From Bacillota bacterium (lineage in GTDB: Bacteria > Bacillota > UBA4882 > UBA8346), in contig JAEWZY010000041.1 of NCBI GenBank assembly GCA_023394955.1, positions 62,001 to 126,000 of the forward strand: a DNA stretch of 64,000 nucleotides, in the 5' to 3' direction. Below, piece by piece: positions 62,875 through 64,000 of the stretch. The translations under genes and the position numbers were made by a program. Within the stretch, counting starts at the first letter, position 1, and each line of letters opens with the position of its first letter. The notes under the pieces were generated by a model, which saw nothing but the letters and a program-made list of their open reading frames with translations, did no database searches and was not told where the DNA came from.

Positions 62875-62920
62875 ATATGTTGCAATCAGTTTTTTGACCG
62901 CCTGGATTATTGCAACATAT
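62875..62920. promoter_or_regulatory. Perfect 12-bp inverted repeat in tctC leader
   Basis: ATATGTTGCAAT (62875-62886) and ATTGCAACATAT (62909-62920) are exact inverse copies with a 22-bp spacer, 27 bp upstream of the tctC start. It may be a pair of GntR binding half-sites about three helical turns apart, or a leader RNA hairpin. Confidence 0.6.
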
Positions 62921-63065
62921 TTCCCTTGATCCATAAATTGAAATAAACACTATAATTTGCTCTTTTCCATTCATGGTTTAAGGATGGAAAAACATTAATA
63001 AAATTTATTTCAATTTATATACCTTAACAAAAACTATTTTCACCTCCATTTCACAAACTAGTAAT

Positions 63066-63100
63066 GTTGTATTTACAACTTTATGTTATAATTTTAACAT
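63066..63100. promoter_or_regulatory. Two adjacent palindromes in tctC-gntR intergenic region
   Basis: GTTGTA-TT-TACAAC (63066-63079) and ATGTTA-TAATTT-TAACAT (63083-63100) lie side by side. GTxxTAxxxxAC-like palindromes are typical operators of GntR/HutC regulators, and a HutC-type gntR starts 195 bp away. Confidence 0.5.
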
Positions 63101-63230
63101 GACCACCATTACTTGTCAATCTCTAGCCTATTACCCCGTCAAAAACAAACTCCCCAATTGGGGAAGAGCAGATAGCTGAGAAAACTCGGTAGCGTTTAAT
63201 TGTTTTTAGGTCGATTTCCTTTTCAGATAT

Positions 63231-63258
63231 TTGAAAACAACCAAATAATTGTTATAAT
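63231..63258 (+). promoter_or_regulatory. Predicted promoter of gntR
   Basis: TTGAAA (63231-63236), 16-bp spacer, TATAAT (63253-63258), 37 bp upstream of the start codon. Confidence 0.55.
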
Positions 63259-63294
63259 GATTATGACATATATTTCTAAAGGAGTTTCGTCAGG

Positions 63295-64000
63295 ATGGAA
63301 CATAGAAGCGTCATTCCATATTATTATCAAATTAAAGAAGACCTTATTGCTAAAATCCAAAAGGGTGAGCTTAAGGAAGACGAAAAAATTCCATCAGAAA
63401 CGCTTTTAGCGGCAGAATACGGAGTCAGTAGACCTACCGTTCGTCAAGCAATCAATGAATTGGTATTTGCCGGATATTTATGGAGAAAACAGGGTAAAGG
63501 AACCTTTGTCGCTCCCTTTAAAATTCAAAAGAATTTACAGTTATATACTCCTTTAGTTGAGGAACTTGAATCTCAAGGTAAAACATTAAAGATTAAAGTA
63601 TTGTCCAAAAAAAGTATTAAAGCTACGGATGAGGTCGCAAGGCTTCTTCAAATCGAACCAGATGAAGAACTCATTGAGCTAAGAGCCTTACGGATAGTTA
63701 ACGATACTCCTATAACCTTAAGAACTTCTTACTATCCGGCTAAAATAGTTCCTCAATTAATCAATGAAAATATCGATGATACTCCCATCTATAAAATAAT
63801 TAAAAAATATGGCTTAACCCCGGTTAAGACCAAAGATACTATTCAGGTTGTCCAGGCTAGAAAAAAAGAGGCAAAATATTTCGAGGTGGAAGAAGGATTC
63901 CCTTTAATACTTTGGGAAGGTGTTGTTTTTTTAGATGAAGGTAGGCCTTTCGAGTTAACTAAGGCCTTATATCGAAGCGACAAATTTAAATTCTATGTCG
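63295..64000 (+). CDS. GntR-family (HutC/UTRA) transcriptional regulator, partial
   Basis: At least 235 residues, running off the window end. N-terminal winged HTH: SVIPYYYQIKEDLIAKIQKG, then KIPSETLLAAEYGVSRPTVR, QAINELVFAGYLWRKQGKGTF. The C-terminal UTRA domain (LVEELESQGKTLKIKVLSKK, DEELIELRALRIVNDTPITL) binds a small ligand. AAGGAG lies ten bases before the ATG. Divergent from module D and its likely regulator. Little if any of the UTRA domain is missing. Confidence 0.9.
   Translation, partial: MEHRSVIPYYYQIKEDLIAKIQKGELKEDEKIPSETLLAAEYGVSRPTVRQAINELVFAGYLWRKQGKGTFVAPFKIQKNLQLYTPLVEELESQGKTLKIKVLSKKSIKATDEVARLLQIEPDEELIELRALRIVNDTPITLRTSYYPAKIVPQLINENIDDTPIYKIIKKYGLTPVKTKDTIQVVQARKKEAKYFEVEEGFPLILWEGVVFLDEGRPFELTKALYRSDKFKFYV

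Noticed and set aside
21650..64000. Polysaccharide utilisation locus for carrageenan or glycosaminoglycan
   Set aside because: No lyase, glycoside hydrolase, SusCD or secreted sulfatase is present.

Overview
The window looks like a chromosome segment of an anaerobic, spore-forming, probably diderm Bacillota. A T-box leader in front of a spoIIM-like gene and glyS, two Spo0E-like genes, recO, DUF2905, DUF4342 and queH point to Bacillota. CxPxR-type sulfatases with an anaerobic sulfatase-maturating radical SAM enzyme point to anaerobic life. None of the four solute-binding proteins has a lipobox cysteine, which fits an outer membrane. I cannot name a species; a Hydrogenispora/Limnochordia-like lineage is my guess only.

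Layout. (1) 1-7.3 kb is accessory. A receiver-domain remnant, a 21-bp degenerate tandem array and a coiled-coil gene come first. A 6.2-kb island follows, bounded by 47-bp perfect direct repeats of the tRNA-Ala(GGC) 3' end (1057-1103 and 7266-7312). It carries a dGTPase-like HD protein, an Mrr-type nuclease and an AbiEi/AbiEii toxin-antitoxin pair, but no integrase. (2) 7.6-21.5 kb is mostly housekeeping: a 2-hydroxyacid dehydrogenase, flavoproteins, glyS with spoIIM and a glycine-type T-box, DUF4342, recO, DUF2905, an ABC exporter, queH, ruvB-ruvA-ruvC, a DUF401 permease and a degenerate M28-like membrane protein. (3) 21.6-64 kb is a large sulfate-ester and polyol catabolic region, almost all on the minus strand.

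The catabolic region is built from four transport modules, each with its own regulator. Module B (about 22-37.7 kb, ROK): class II aldolase, ROK repressor, sulfatase, sugar ABC importer, second sulfatase, two zinc dehydrogenases, FGGY kinase, TIM-like isomerase, Spo0E-like protein, LarA-like protein, TauE/SafE permease. Module A (38-48.3 kb, DeoR): sulfatase, ABC importer, FGGY kinase, GatD-like galactitol-1-phosphate dehydrogenase, class II aldolase, PfkB kinase, Spo0E-like protein. Module C (48.8-57 kb, RpiR): sulfatase, TctC-TctB-TctA, sulfatase, then a pseudogene scar. Module D (57-64 kb, GntR): TctC-TctB-TctA, sulfatase, anSME.

All six sulfatases carry C-x-[AS]-R active sites and none has a signal peptide. 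The simplest reading is that small sulfate esters are imported intact by ABC and tripartite tricarboxylate transporters and desulfated in the cytoplasm by sulfatases matured by the single anSME. The freed polyols or sugars would then pass through kinase, dehydrogenase, bisphosphate kinase and aldolase steps to triose phosphates. No polysaccharide lyase, glycoside hydrolase or PTS gene is present. The substrates are not identifiable from sequence alone.
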